From Deltaproteobacteria bacterium (GTDB lineage: Bacteria; Bdellovibrionota; JACOXK01; 2-02-FULL-40-11), in NCBI GenBank assembly GCA_016193165.1, contig JACPST010000174.1, positions 1 to 7,707 on the forward strand: a stretch of 7,707 nucleotides of DNA. The letters run 5' to 3'. The stretch's first letter is position 1. Every line of letters starts with the position of its first letter. Position numbers and translations under genes: made by a program. Shown piece by piece: positions 1 to 5,977 of the stretch. The notes under the pieces are model-generated. The model ran no database searches, was not told the origin of the DNA, and worked only from the letters and a program-made list of their open reading frames with translations.

Positions 1-2203
1 TCAATTAAACTGCAAATTTGCAGGTAAAAAACTGATATTTGAAATTAATAAAGTTGCTAAACAGGCCAATGGCTCTGTGTTGGTGAGGTGCGGAGATACA
101 GTTGTTTTGGTGACAGCGGTGATGTCTTCTGAGCCTAAAGAAGGTCAAAATTTTTTCCCTTTGACTGTCGATTATCAAGAAAAGTTTTATGCAGCAGGTC
201 GGATTCCCGGGGGATTTTTCAAGCGAGAAGCCAAGCCCAGCAGCAAAGCTACGCTCACTGCTCGACTCATTGATCGACCGCTCAGACCTTTATTTCCAAA
301 CGGGTTTTTTAATGATGTTCATATTGTTGCAACAACGTTGTCTGTCGATAATGAAAACGATCCCGATGTTTTGGCTTTAATTGGAGCTTCTGTAGCTTTA
401 GAGATTTCCGATATTCCTTTTTTGGGGCCTGTGGCCGCGGCCAAAGTGGGAAGAGTCGATGGCAAGTTTATCTGTAATCCCAGTCCAGAGCTTCAAAAAC
501 AAAGTGATATTGATCTTTTGGTTTCTGGCTCTCAAAATGCCATTACAATGGTAGAGGGCGGAGCTAAAATTGTCCCTGAGGAAGATGTGCTAGAGGCCAT
601 TTTATTTGCGCATCGTGAAATGCAAGCGGTGATTAAATTTCAAGAAGAGCTTCGTAAAAAATATGGAAAACCTAAGCTTAAGTTTTCACCTCCTGCTGAG
701 AATACTGCCTTAAAAGAAATTGTCGAAAAAGGTTGTTGGCCTCAGTTTTCAAAGATTGTTCATCTCCCCAATAAAAAAGAACGTAGTGAAAAGTTAAGTC
801 AGCTCAAAGACGAAGTTTTAGAAAAAGCTTTAGAAGGAGTGAGTGAGTCAGAACAAGCCTTGCGTTCTAAAGAAGCTAAAAACTTTTTTGATCTTTTGAA
901 AGAGAAATACGCCAGAGAGTATACCTTAAAAGAGAAAAAGCGTATCGACCAACGTTCCTACACGGACATTCGCAATATTACGATTGAAGTTGGGCTTTTA
1001 CCCAGAACGCATGGATCTGCGCTCTTTACTCGCGGGGAAACCCAAGCTTTGGCCATTGTAACCTTAGGTACGGTGGATGATCGGCAGCGCATTGACTCGA
1101 TTGAAGGGGAGAGTAGTCAATCCTTTATGCTTCATTATAACTTTCCTCCTTTTTCCACAGGGGAAGTGGGATTTTTAAGAGGCCCTGGTCGACGAGAAAT
1201 TGGTCATGGTGCTTTGGCTGAAAGAGCTTTGGCGGGTGTGCTTCCTTCTGCTGAAAAATTTCCTTACACCATTCGCTTGGTTTCAGAAATTTTAGAATCA
1301 AATGGATCTTCTTCCATGGCATCTGTCTGTGGTGGAACTTTATCTCTCATGGATGCAGGGATTCCCATTGAAGCACCCGTCGCAGGGATTGCGATGGGGC
1401 TGATTAAAGAGGGGGACGATGTAGCTGTGTTATCCGATATTTTGGGAGATGAAGATGGATTTGGAGATATGGATTTCAAAGTAGCCGGAACTGAAAAAGG
1501 GGTAACAGCTCTTCAAATGGATATTAAGATTGATGGAGTTTCAGAAGAAATTTTAAAACAAGCTCTGGCTCAGGCTAGAGAAGGGCGTTTGTATATTTTG
1601 AAAAAAATGAAAGATGCTATTGCAGAAAGCCGAAAAGAGCTTTCTCCTCATGCTCCACGGATTCATAAACTGGTCGTTCCTAAAGATAAAATTAGGGATG
1701 TGATTGGGAGTGGAGGAAAAGTCATTCGGGGAATTATTGAGCAAACAGGAGCTAAAATCGATATTAATGATGAAGGGGAAGTACACATTTCTTCTAACAA
1801 TGAAGAGGCGTTGCAAAAAGCGATTCAAATTGTTTCAGATATCGTAAAAGATCCTCAAATTGGAGAAGTCTATAAAGGAAAAGTTATGCGCGTCGTGGAT
1901 TTTGGCGCCTTTGTTGAGATTTTGCCCAATAAAGAAGGGTTGGTTCATATTTCGGAACTGGATTTAAAACGCGTCAACGTTGTGACAGATGTGGTTCATG
2001 AAGGGGATGAAATAGAAGTTAAAATTTTAGATATTGATCGACAAGGCAAGATTCGTCTGAGTCGAAAAGCATTATTAGAAGGCTATGAGCCGCCGGCTCC
2101 TCATGAAGTCCATCACCGAGAGCATCGAGGAGAACATAGAGAGCATCGGCCTTCTCATCATCCCAGACCCCATCCAACCAAAAGCCATTACAAAAAAGGA
2201 TAG
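1..2203 (+). CDS. pnp: Polynucleotide phosphorylase (PNPase), 5' end outside the window
   Basis: PNPase is a phosphorolytic 3'-5' exoribonuclease of mRNA decay that uses phosphate to release nucleoside diphosphates; it acts in the cytoplasm, usually as a trimer. The frame is open from base 2, and the residues before the GTG at 77 (FAGKKLIFEINKVAKQANGS) match the family N-terminus, so the true start is a few codons upstream and GTG 77 is internal. Of 733 visible residues, about 1-150 form the first RNase PH core (GGFFKREAKPS, ARLIDRPLRPLFP), a helical linker follows, and about 325-540 form the second, catalytic core (GRREIGHGALAERAL, ESNGSSSMASVCGG, DEDGFGDMDFKVAG). A KH domain with IGSGGKVI lies at about 556-615 and an S1 domain (FGAFVEI, GLVHISEL) at about 622-693. 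A His/Arg-rich tail ends the protein, with ten His in the last 35 residues. dut follows after four bases. Identification is secure. Confidence 0.98.
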   Translation, partial: QLNCKFAGKKLIFEINKVAKQANGSVLVRCGDTVVLVTAVMSSEPKEGQNFFPLTVDYQEKFYAAGRIPGGFFKREAKPSSKATLTARLIDRPLRPLFPNGFFNDVHIVATTLSVDNENDPDVLALIGASVALEISDIPFLGPVAAAKVGRVDGKFICNPSPELQKQSDIDLLVSGSQNAITMVEGGAKIVPEEDVLEAILFAHREMQAVIKFQEELRKKYGKPKLKFSPPAENTALKEIVEKGCWPQFSKIVHLPNKKERSEKLSQLKDEVLEKALEGVSESEQALRSKEAKNFFDLLKEKYAREYTLKEKKRIDQRSYTDIRNITIEVGLLPRTHGSALFTRGETQALAIVTLGTVDDRQRIDSIEGESSQSFMLHYNFPPFSTGEVGFLRGPGRREIGHGALAERALAGVLPSAEKFPYTIRLVSEILESNGSSSMASVCGGTLSLMDAGIPIEAPVAGIAMGLIKEGDDVAVLSDILGDEDGFGDMDFKVAGTEKGVTALQMDIKIDGVSEEILKQALAQAREGRLYILKKMKDAIAESRKELSPHAPRIHKLVVPKDKIRDVIGSGGKVIRGIIEQTGAKIDINDEGEVHISSNNEEALQKAIQIVSDIVKDPQIGEVYKGKVMRVVDFGAFVEILPNKEGLVHISELDLKRVNVVTDVVHEGDEIEVKILDIDRQGKIRLSRKALLEGYEPPAPHEVHHREHRGEHREHRPSHHPRPHPTKSHYKKG
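2196..2200 (+). promoter_or_regulatory. Ribosome binding site of dut
   Basis: AAGGA lies inside the last codons of pnp, seven bases before the ATG at 2208. It decides the dut start: the frame is open further upstream, to an ATG at 2085 inside pnp, but that start would put over 120 bases of dut inside the pnp S1 and tail region. Confidence 0.6.
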
Positions 2204-2207
2204 TCTC

Positions 2208-2741
2208 ATGTCTTTAGGAAGGGTCGTTGACCCAAGGGTCGCTGACCCAAGGGTCGCTGACCCAAAGCTCACGATTCAAATCAGTCGTGTGCGTGAGAAT
2301 CCAAATCCTTTGCCTTTGCCTCAATTTATGACCTCGGGAGCTTCCGGCTGTGATGTGTTGGCCGATCTTAAAAAACCTTTAAAAATTAAACCAGGGGAAA
2401 GAGCGCTTATCCCTACAGGCATTGCCATTGCAATCCCAGCCGGCTATGAAGCGCAAGTCCGTCCTCGCAGTGGATTGGCATGGAAATGGGGAGTGACGCT
2501 TCCGAATACACCTGGGACAATCGACTCAGATTATCGAGGGGAAATTAAAGTTCCATTGATCAACCTAGGAAAAAAGACAGTGACGATTTCTAGGGGAGAT
2601 CGAATTGCTCAAATGGTATTTCAAAAAGTATGCCTTGTAGAATGGAAAGAAGTTCAAGCTTTGGAAGAAACCCAAAGAGGGGAAGGGGGCTTTGGGCATA
2701 CAGGAATAAAAACTAAAAATCATCGATATGAACGTCTCTAA
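2208..2741 (+). CDS. dut: dUTP diphosphatase (trimeric dUTPase)
   Basis: Hydrolyses dUTP to dUMP and pyrophosphate, keeping uracil out of DNA and supplying dUMP for thymidylate synthesis; cytoplasmic homotrimer. All five motifs of the trimeric family are present in the 177-residue product: I ASGCDVLADL (45-54), II RPRSGLAWKWGV (85-96), III GTIDSDYRGEI (103-113, with the catalytic-type Asp and the Tyr that stacks on uracil), IV RGDRIAQMVF (129-138) and V RGEGGFGHTG (157-166), the flexible P-loop-like tail. The start at 2208 has a good AAGGA upstream. The product is somewhat longer than a usual bacterial dUTPase of about 150 residues, because residues 5-19 are a tandem pentapeptide (RVVDP, RVADP, RVADP) ahead of the normal first strand LTIQISRV. 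It starts four bases after pnp, and its last 14 bases overlap pgsA, which also supplies the extra C-terminal residues after motif V. Confidence 0.97.
   Translation: MSLGRVVDPRVADPRVADPKLTIQISRVRENPNPLPLPQFMTSGASGCDVLADLKKPLKIKPGERALIPTGIAIAIPAGYEAQVRPRSGLAWKWGVTLPNTPGTIDSDYRGEIKVPLINLGKKTVTISRGDRIAQMVFQKVCLVEWKEVQALEETQRGEGGFGHTGIKTKNHRYERL
2221..2265 (+). repeat. Three tandem 15-bp palindromic units at the start of dut
   Basis: Three head-to-tail copies of GGGTCGCTGACCCAA lie at 2221-2235, 2236-2250 and 2251-2265; the first differs by one base (GTT for GCT). Each copy is itself a small inverted repeat, GGGTC-nnn-GACCC. Since 15 is a multiple of three the array stays in frame and encodes the repeated pentapeptide. 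It sits 13 bases after the start codon. Confidence 0.9.
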
Positions 2742-3270
2742 TATACCCAATCTTTTAACTCTCTTTCGTTTTGCTGTTACGCCCGTGGTCATCTTACTTC
2801 TTTTAACAGATGCCCCATGGGCAGGGGTGGTAACCGCAGTTTTAGTTTCTCTTGCAGGACTTTCTGATTTTTTAGATGGTTACTTGGCGCGCACCTTAAA
2901 ATCTGAAACAAACGTTGGAAAATTTTTAGATCCTTTGGCAGATAAAGTATTGGTGGTGGCGGGACTGATTATGCTTGTGGGCTTGGGGCGTGTCCATCCC
3001 ATTTTAGTTGTGATTATTATATGCAGAGAAATTTTTATTACAGGACTTAGAGCCATTGCAAGCTCCAAGGGCATTGTCATTGCAGCCGAAAAATCTGCAA
3101 AATATAAAACGACATTCCAAATGATTGCTGTAGGAGCGCTTGCGGTTCATGAAACCTATGTGGGGCTCAATGGTCATCTCATCGGGCTTACGACCATTTA
3201 TATTTCTTTAGGCTTCTCCCTTTATTCTGCCATTGAGTATGTGCGACTTTTCTTCCGACAGGTATTCTAA
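2728..3270 (+). CDS. pgsA: CDP-diacylglycerol-glycerol-3-phosphate 3-phosphatidyltransferase
   Basis: Makes phosphatidylglycerophosphate from CDP-diacylglycerol and glycerol 3-phosphate, the committed step to phosphatidylglycerol and cardiolipin; integral inner-membrane enzyme. The 180-residue product has the CDP-alcohol phosphotransferase signature D-x2-DG-x2-AR-x8-G-x3-D-x3-D at residues 47-72 (D47, D50, D68, D72). The stretch NIPNLLTLFR near the N-terminus, REIFITGLR at about 100-108 and KYKTTFQMIA at about 125-134 point to PgsA rather than to phosphatidylserine or phosphatidylinositol synthases. Several hydrophobic segments fit a multi-pass membrane protein of normal length. The ATG at 2728 lies 14 bases inside dut. 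No clear Shine-Dalgarno sequence precedes it, so translation is probably coupled to dut. It is the last gene of the operon, and no hairpin terminator is visible after its stop. Confidence 0.95.
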   Translation: MNVSNIPNLLTLFRFAVTPVVILLLLTDAPWAGVVTAVLVSLAGLSDFLDGYLARTLKSETNVGKFLDPLADKVLVVAGLIMLVGLGRVHPILVVIIICREIFITGLRAIASSKGIVIAAEKSAKYKTTFQMIAVGALAVHETYVGLNGHLIGLTTIYISLGFSLYSAIEYVRLFFRQVF

Positions 3271-3278
3271 AATATTTA

Positions 3279-3306
3279 TTGAAATCCTTTTGAGAGTGTG
3301 AACAAT
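3279..3306 (+). promoter_or_regulatory. Possible sigma70-type promoter of the tRNA gene
   Basis: TTGAAA (3279-3284, five of six consensus bases) is followed after 16 bases by AACAAT (3301-3306, four of six). This would start transcription near 3313, just before the tRNA at 3319. The -10 box is weak. Read-through from pgsA is the alternative, as no terminator separates them. Confidence 0.35.
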
Positions 3307-3318
3307 GTTTGTTAGTTT

Positions 3319-3391
3319 GCGGGTGTAGCTCAGTTGGTAGAGCGTCTCCTTGCCAAGGAGAAGGTCGAGGGTTCGAATCCCTTCACCCGCT
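3319..3391 (+). tRNA. tRNA-Gly, anticodon GCC
   Basis: A full cloverleaf of 73 bases can be folded by eye. The acceptor stem GCGGGTG/CACCCGC has seven perfect pairs. The D stem is GCTC/GAGC with loop AGTTGGTA. The anticodon stem TCTCC/GGAGA has loop TTGCCAA, with anticodon GCC at 3352-3354. The T arm GAGGG/CCCTT (one G-T pair) has loop TTCGAAT. The discriminator base is T (3391), as usual for bacterial tRNA-Gly. The CCA end is not encoded, so it must be added by nucleotidyltransferase. The next gene converges from the other strand and its stop codon begins two bases later. Confidence 0.97.
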
Positions 3392-3392
3392 T

Positions 3393-4880
3393 TTAAAATG
3401 TTTTGGTCAGATTAAAGGCAACGAGAAGACGATCATAATCATATCTTCCAACACTGGAGCTATTTTTAACATAAGTCAAAGAGGTAGTGGCAGCAAAAGT
3501 TCCCAGAGTTCCCAGAAGGCTGTTTTGAAAGGTATATTCCAGATCATTTCGGTTATCTGCATTGTTAGAGAACAACTTTCGGATTGTTGAACCATAGAAC
3601 TTGAAGAAGGTTTTTGCAAAAAAGGGATGAAAGAAACCATAGGTAAATTTATGATGGTAAGCATCATAAGTTATTCCAGCAGTATGGTCTTTTAAAAAGA
3701 GGTATCCCAAGGATGCCCATTTTTGTTTGCTTCCTAAAAAATAAGTTCCATCTATTCCTGCCTCATAAACAAGAGAATCTCTATCTTCCGCGTCATGCCC
3801 TGATTTAAAATCATAATTCCCAAAGTGTAAAGGAAGCCCCACTTTAAAGTTATTAAAAGGGGAGACTTCATGTATCAGGAAGAGATCTTCATGGACACTT
3901 AAAGTGCGAGTGTCTTCATCGGTTTGTTCATGTTGACCTTGATTGATCCCTGCCATAGTAAAATCAGCCAAACCCTTAAGCGTTGTGGTCACTTCCCCCC
4001 CTAAATGCCATGGCATTTGGATAGAAGAAGAGAGGCCTTGTCTATAAACATTGTAGCCCCGATGGTTTCGATTCCATTGCCAGGAGACATAGAGGAGGTA
4101 GGAGGCAGAAAAAAAATTTTCAAGTCCAAAAGACTTTTTATAAGTGGGTTCAAAGAGAAAATTATTGGAGGAGCTGGTTGCATTGCTGACCTCTGGATCA
4201 TTTAAAAGTCCTGTGGTGGCAACAAGTGTTAGGTTGGTGTCATGGGCATATCCAAAAGAGGCGACATAAGACCATTTTTTCTCTTCAATATTTTCTAATC
4301 GATTGAGAAAGTTTTTTGAAGCAGCAGTGAGGGCTGAGGTCGTGTTTAGCTGAATGGCAGTTTTAAAAGCCTCCATGGCAGGCTCCCGGTAACGCTTGGC
4401 ATAATAGGCAGATCCTTCAAAATATTTAGCCTGTTGAGCAAATTTTTTAGAGAGATCATAACTTTCAGTAAAGTATATAATGGCTCGATTCCAATCCGCT
4501 TGATCATAGTATAGGAGCCCCAGTTTAAAACTGGCTTCCGCTGTAAGTTCATTTGAGGCCTCTATGGCTTTTTGATAGGAGCTCTCAGCTTCTTCATATT
4601 TTTTTTCTTTATAAAGTCTGTCTGCCTCTAAGAGATGATCTTGAGGGGGTATTGCCTTTTCTTCCTTTAAGGGTAGAGGAGGTTTTTCCTTTGAGGGTAG
4701 AGGGGATATTTTACTTTCAAAAGAAGGTTTTTGGGACTTTGGTTTTTGGGAGGTTACTTGTTCTGGTTTTAAGATTTTTGTCTTGGAAATAGTAGGTTCT
4801 TTAGGGGCCTGTTTAGGTGGATGGTTTTTATGTCCACAAGCCTGCAAAAGAAGGAGAGAGAGAAGAAGGCGAAAAATCAT
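3393..4880 (-). CDS. TPR lipoprotein with predicted C-terminal outer-membrane beta-barrel
   Basis: The 495-residue product begins with a short lipoprotein signal peptide (FRLLLSLLLLQAC), with Cys15 as the likely lipidated residue. Residues 16-80 are a Lys/Pro/Ser-rich linker with small internal repeats. About 81-195 hold TPR-like helices (EADRLYKEKKYEEAESSYQK, FKLGLLYYDQADWNRAIIYF, GSAYYAKRYREPAMEAFKTA). From about 203 to the end, alternating aromatic and polar stretches end in LLVAFNLTKTF, a terminal Phe as recognised by the Bam machinery in outer-membrane barrels. The layout, periplasmic TPRs then a barrel, resembles Slam-type (DUF560) surface lipoprotein assembly proteins and other TPR-barrel exporters; that likeness is my inference, not a family match. 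The start ATG overlaps the upstream FecR-domain gene as ATGA, so the two are probably co-translated. The stop lies one base from the tRNA-Gly 3' end, and no terminator is visible. Confidence 0.8.
   Translation of the reverse strand: MIFRLLLSLLLLQACGHKNHPPKQAPKEPTISKTKILKPEQVTSQKPKSQKPSFESKISPLPSKEKPPLPLKEEKAIPPQDHLLEADRLYKEKKYEEAESSYQKAIEASNELTAEASFKLGLLYYDQADWNRAIIYFTESYDLSKKFAQQAKYFEGSAYYAKRYREPAMEAFKTAIQLNTTSALTAASKNFLNRLENIEEKKWSYVASFGYAHDTNLTLVATTGLLNDPEVSNATSSSNNFLFEPTYKKSFGLENFFSASYLLYVSWQWNRNHRGYNVYRQGLSSSIQMPWHLGGEVTTTLKGLADFTMAGINQGQHEQTDEDTRTLSVHEDLFLIHEVSPFNNFKVGLPLHFGNYDFKSGHDAEDRDSLVYEAGIDGTYFLGSKQKWASLGYLFLKDHTAGITYDAYHHKFTYGFFHPFFAKTFFKFYGSTIRKLFSNNADNRNDLEYTFQNSLLGTLGTFAATTSLTYVKNSSSVGRYDYDRLLVAFNLTKTF
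4662..4755 (-). repeat. Short tandem repeats in the Lys/Pro linker of the TPR lipoprotein
   Basis: TTCCTTTRAGGGTAGAGG occurs twice with a 24-base period (4662-4679 and 4686-4703) and GGTTTTTGGGA twice with a 15-base period (4726 and 4741). They encode PLPSKEK/PLPLKEE and SQKPK/SQKPS. Periods that are multiples of three keep the frame; this looks like linker growth by slippage. Confidence 0.6.
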
Positions 4881-5890
4881 GGACAGGTTCCAGGAGAAGA
4901 GAGGATGTCGGATGAAGGCGAAGAGGCGCCCGTAGAGCTCTCTGCTATCGTTGAAGAGGCTTGTTCTGCTGCGGCTATTAAACTTTGTTCTGTTTGTGTC
5001 GTTGAAGATAAGGGTGTTTCAGAAGAGATGGAAACACTTTCCAGTGTCAGGCTTTGTGCTGGATCAAAGATGGGGGTTGGATTGGCTTCTATCATGATAG
5101 AGACATTTTGAGGGGCTGCGAGAGCAATGGGAGTTAATGATATAGATGAAGTAGGGGTTGTCGTAGTGGTATCCGTTGTTGAGGTTGGGGTAGTTATTGT
5201 TGTAATGGTAGCCATGGTTCCAGGAAGAACGGATTGGGCTTGGGGGCTGTCTAAAGAGTCTGTGGTCATGGTAGGAGGAAGAACTTTAATGTCACCGCTG
5301 GCTTGAAGGATACTGGTTTCTGTTGGGCAACCTCCTCCTTTTGCTTGTCCTTTTTCTTGAAGGTTGGTTTCTGCTTGGTAGCTTTCTACCGCACAAACCT
5401 CTTGAACAGAGAGTGTTAATTGGGATCCTCGAATTCCTATAACCGCATTGGGTGTTTTTATTCGAATGTCCTCGTCTTTATCTAAGTTTTTGGAAATGAT
5501 AGAAAGAAACCCCTTGGTAAATTCAATGATAGTGCTCTTTTTATTCCCTGCTGTAATAATGCTGGGATTAATTCGAAAATGACTATTTTCAAAGACAAAA
5601 ACAACAGATTCTTTTTTTCCTTTAGGATTTTTTAAAAGAAGTTTAGTAGTACTCAGCTTCCCCGTTTGGGCGATATCTTCCATAATAAGAATGTCCCCCA
5701 GTATTGCAGGTTTAGTCTTTTTTTCACGAATGATTTTAACCTCTTCTTTTTTCCCGCTAATCTCCGCAATTTTCCCGGAAGGATCTTTAGAGAGCGCGTA
5801 ACAAAGAGAGAGAGGGAAGAGGATTAAAAAACACTCCAAGCTTAATCTGATTATTTTATAGGTAGTCATGTTTCTTATAGAATAATACAT
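4877..5890 (-). CDS. Exported FecR-domain protein with Ser/Thr-rich C-terminal region
   Basis: A hydrophobic signal sequence near the N-terminus (LECFLILFPLSLCYA, about residues 18-32) indicates export. About 60-165 match the FecR fold: GDILIMEDIAQTGKLSTTKL, then KGFLSIISKN, then IRIKTPNAVIGIRGSQLTL, the usual TP-AVIGIRGT-like ending. Unlike the classical FecR sigma regulator there is no N-terminal cytoplasmic domain, so this is a stand-alone envelope FecR domain rather than an iron-signalling protein. Residues 205-337 are low-complexity, rich in Thr, Ser and Pro, with a run of Thr at about 238-245. Cys166 and Cys188 could pair. Two starts are possible: ATG 5890 (337 residues) inside an AT tract, or ATG 5869 (330 residues), which leaves a more compact signal peptide; neither has a clear Shine-Dalgarno sequence. 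The stop overlaps the next start as ATGA. The role is unknown; binding peptidoglycan or a surface partner is a guess. Confidence 0.78.
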   Translation of the reverse strand: MYYSIRNMTTYKIIRLSLECFLILFPLSLCYALSKDPSGKIAEISGKKEEVKIIREKKTKPAILGDILIMEDIAQTGKLSTTKLLLKNPKGKKESVVFVFENSHFRINPSIITAGNKKSTIIEFTKGFLSIISKNLDKDEDIRIKTPNAVIGIRGSQLTLSVQEVCAVESYQAETNLQEKGQAKGGGCPTETSILQASGDIKVLPPTMTTDSLDSPQAQSVLPGTMATITTITTPTSTTDTTTTTPTSSISLTPIALAAPQNVSIMIEANPTPIFDPAQSLTLESVSISSETPLSSTTQTEQSLIAAAEQASSTIAESSTGASSPSSDILSSPGTCP

Positions 5891-5926
5891 ATATATATAT
5901 GTGTGTGTATATTATTCTATAAGAAA
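5871..5926 (-). repeat. Perfect 17-bp inverted repeat upstream of the FecR-domain gene
   Basis: The arm TTTCTTATAGAATAATA at 5871-5887 is repeated exactly in reverse complement at 5910-5926, around a 22-base AT/GT spacer. One arm ends a single base before the ATG at 5869. In a transcript of the minus strand it would form a long A/U-rich hairpin over the translation start; in DNA it could be an operator or a cruciform. There is no T-run after it in the minus-strand sense, so it is not a typical terminator. Confidence 0.85.
5889..5908. repeat. Dinucleotide tract (AT)6(GT)4
   Basis: Six AT followed by four GT units fill the spacer of the inverted repeat. The tract touches the possible start codon at 5890. 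Such tracts can change length by slippage. Confidence 0.85.
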
Positions 5927-5942
5927 TTCAAGAGTTTGAAAA
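5914..5942 (-). promoter_or_regulatory. Weak candidate promoter for the FecR-TPR pair
   Basis: On the minus strand TTTTCA (5937-5942, four of six) is followed after 17 bases by TAGAAT (5914-5919, five of six). Transcription would begin near 5907, inside the AT/GT tract. The region is very AT-rich, so chance matches are likely. Confidence 0.22.
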
Positions 5943-5951
5943 GAAATTTAC

Positions 5952-5977
5952 AAGAAGCTTGAGGACTCTAACTTCTT
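5952..5977 (-). terminator. Imperfect hairpin at the end of the FG-GAP gene, possible weak terminator
   Basis: In the minus-strand sense AAGAAGTTAGAG pairs with CTCAAGCTTCTT, with one mismatch and one G-U pair. The stem begins at the last base of the stop codon and is followed by GTAAATTTCTTTTC, which is T-rich but not a clean run. The stem is poor in G and C, so termination would be partial at best. Confidence 0.3.

Noticed and set aside
77..79. GTG as the start of PNPase
   Set aside because: The frame is open upstream to the window edge and encodes conserved PNPase N-terminal sequence, so this codon is internal.
2087..2099. Small hairpin GAGCC-GCC-GGCTC near the pnp 3' end
   Set aside because: It is inside coding sequence, has only a five-pair stem and lacks a T-run, so it is not a terminator.
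2085..2207. Longer dut starting at the ATG at 2085
   Set aside because: It would lie entirely within the pnp coding region, has no dUTPase likeness there, and the ATG at 2208 has a good ribosome site.
3309..3590. Small plus-strand ORF of 93 codons across the tRNA
   Set aside because: Its first residues (CGCSSVGRASPCQGEGRGFE) are the well-known false translation of a tRNA gene, and the rest is antisense to the TPR-barrel gene.
4003..4018. Perfect 16-bp palindrome AAATGCCATGGCATTT
   Set aside because: It lies inside the barrel coding region (QMPWH) and one such palindrome in a window of this size is not strong evidence of a site.
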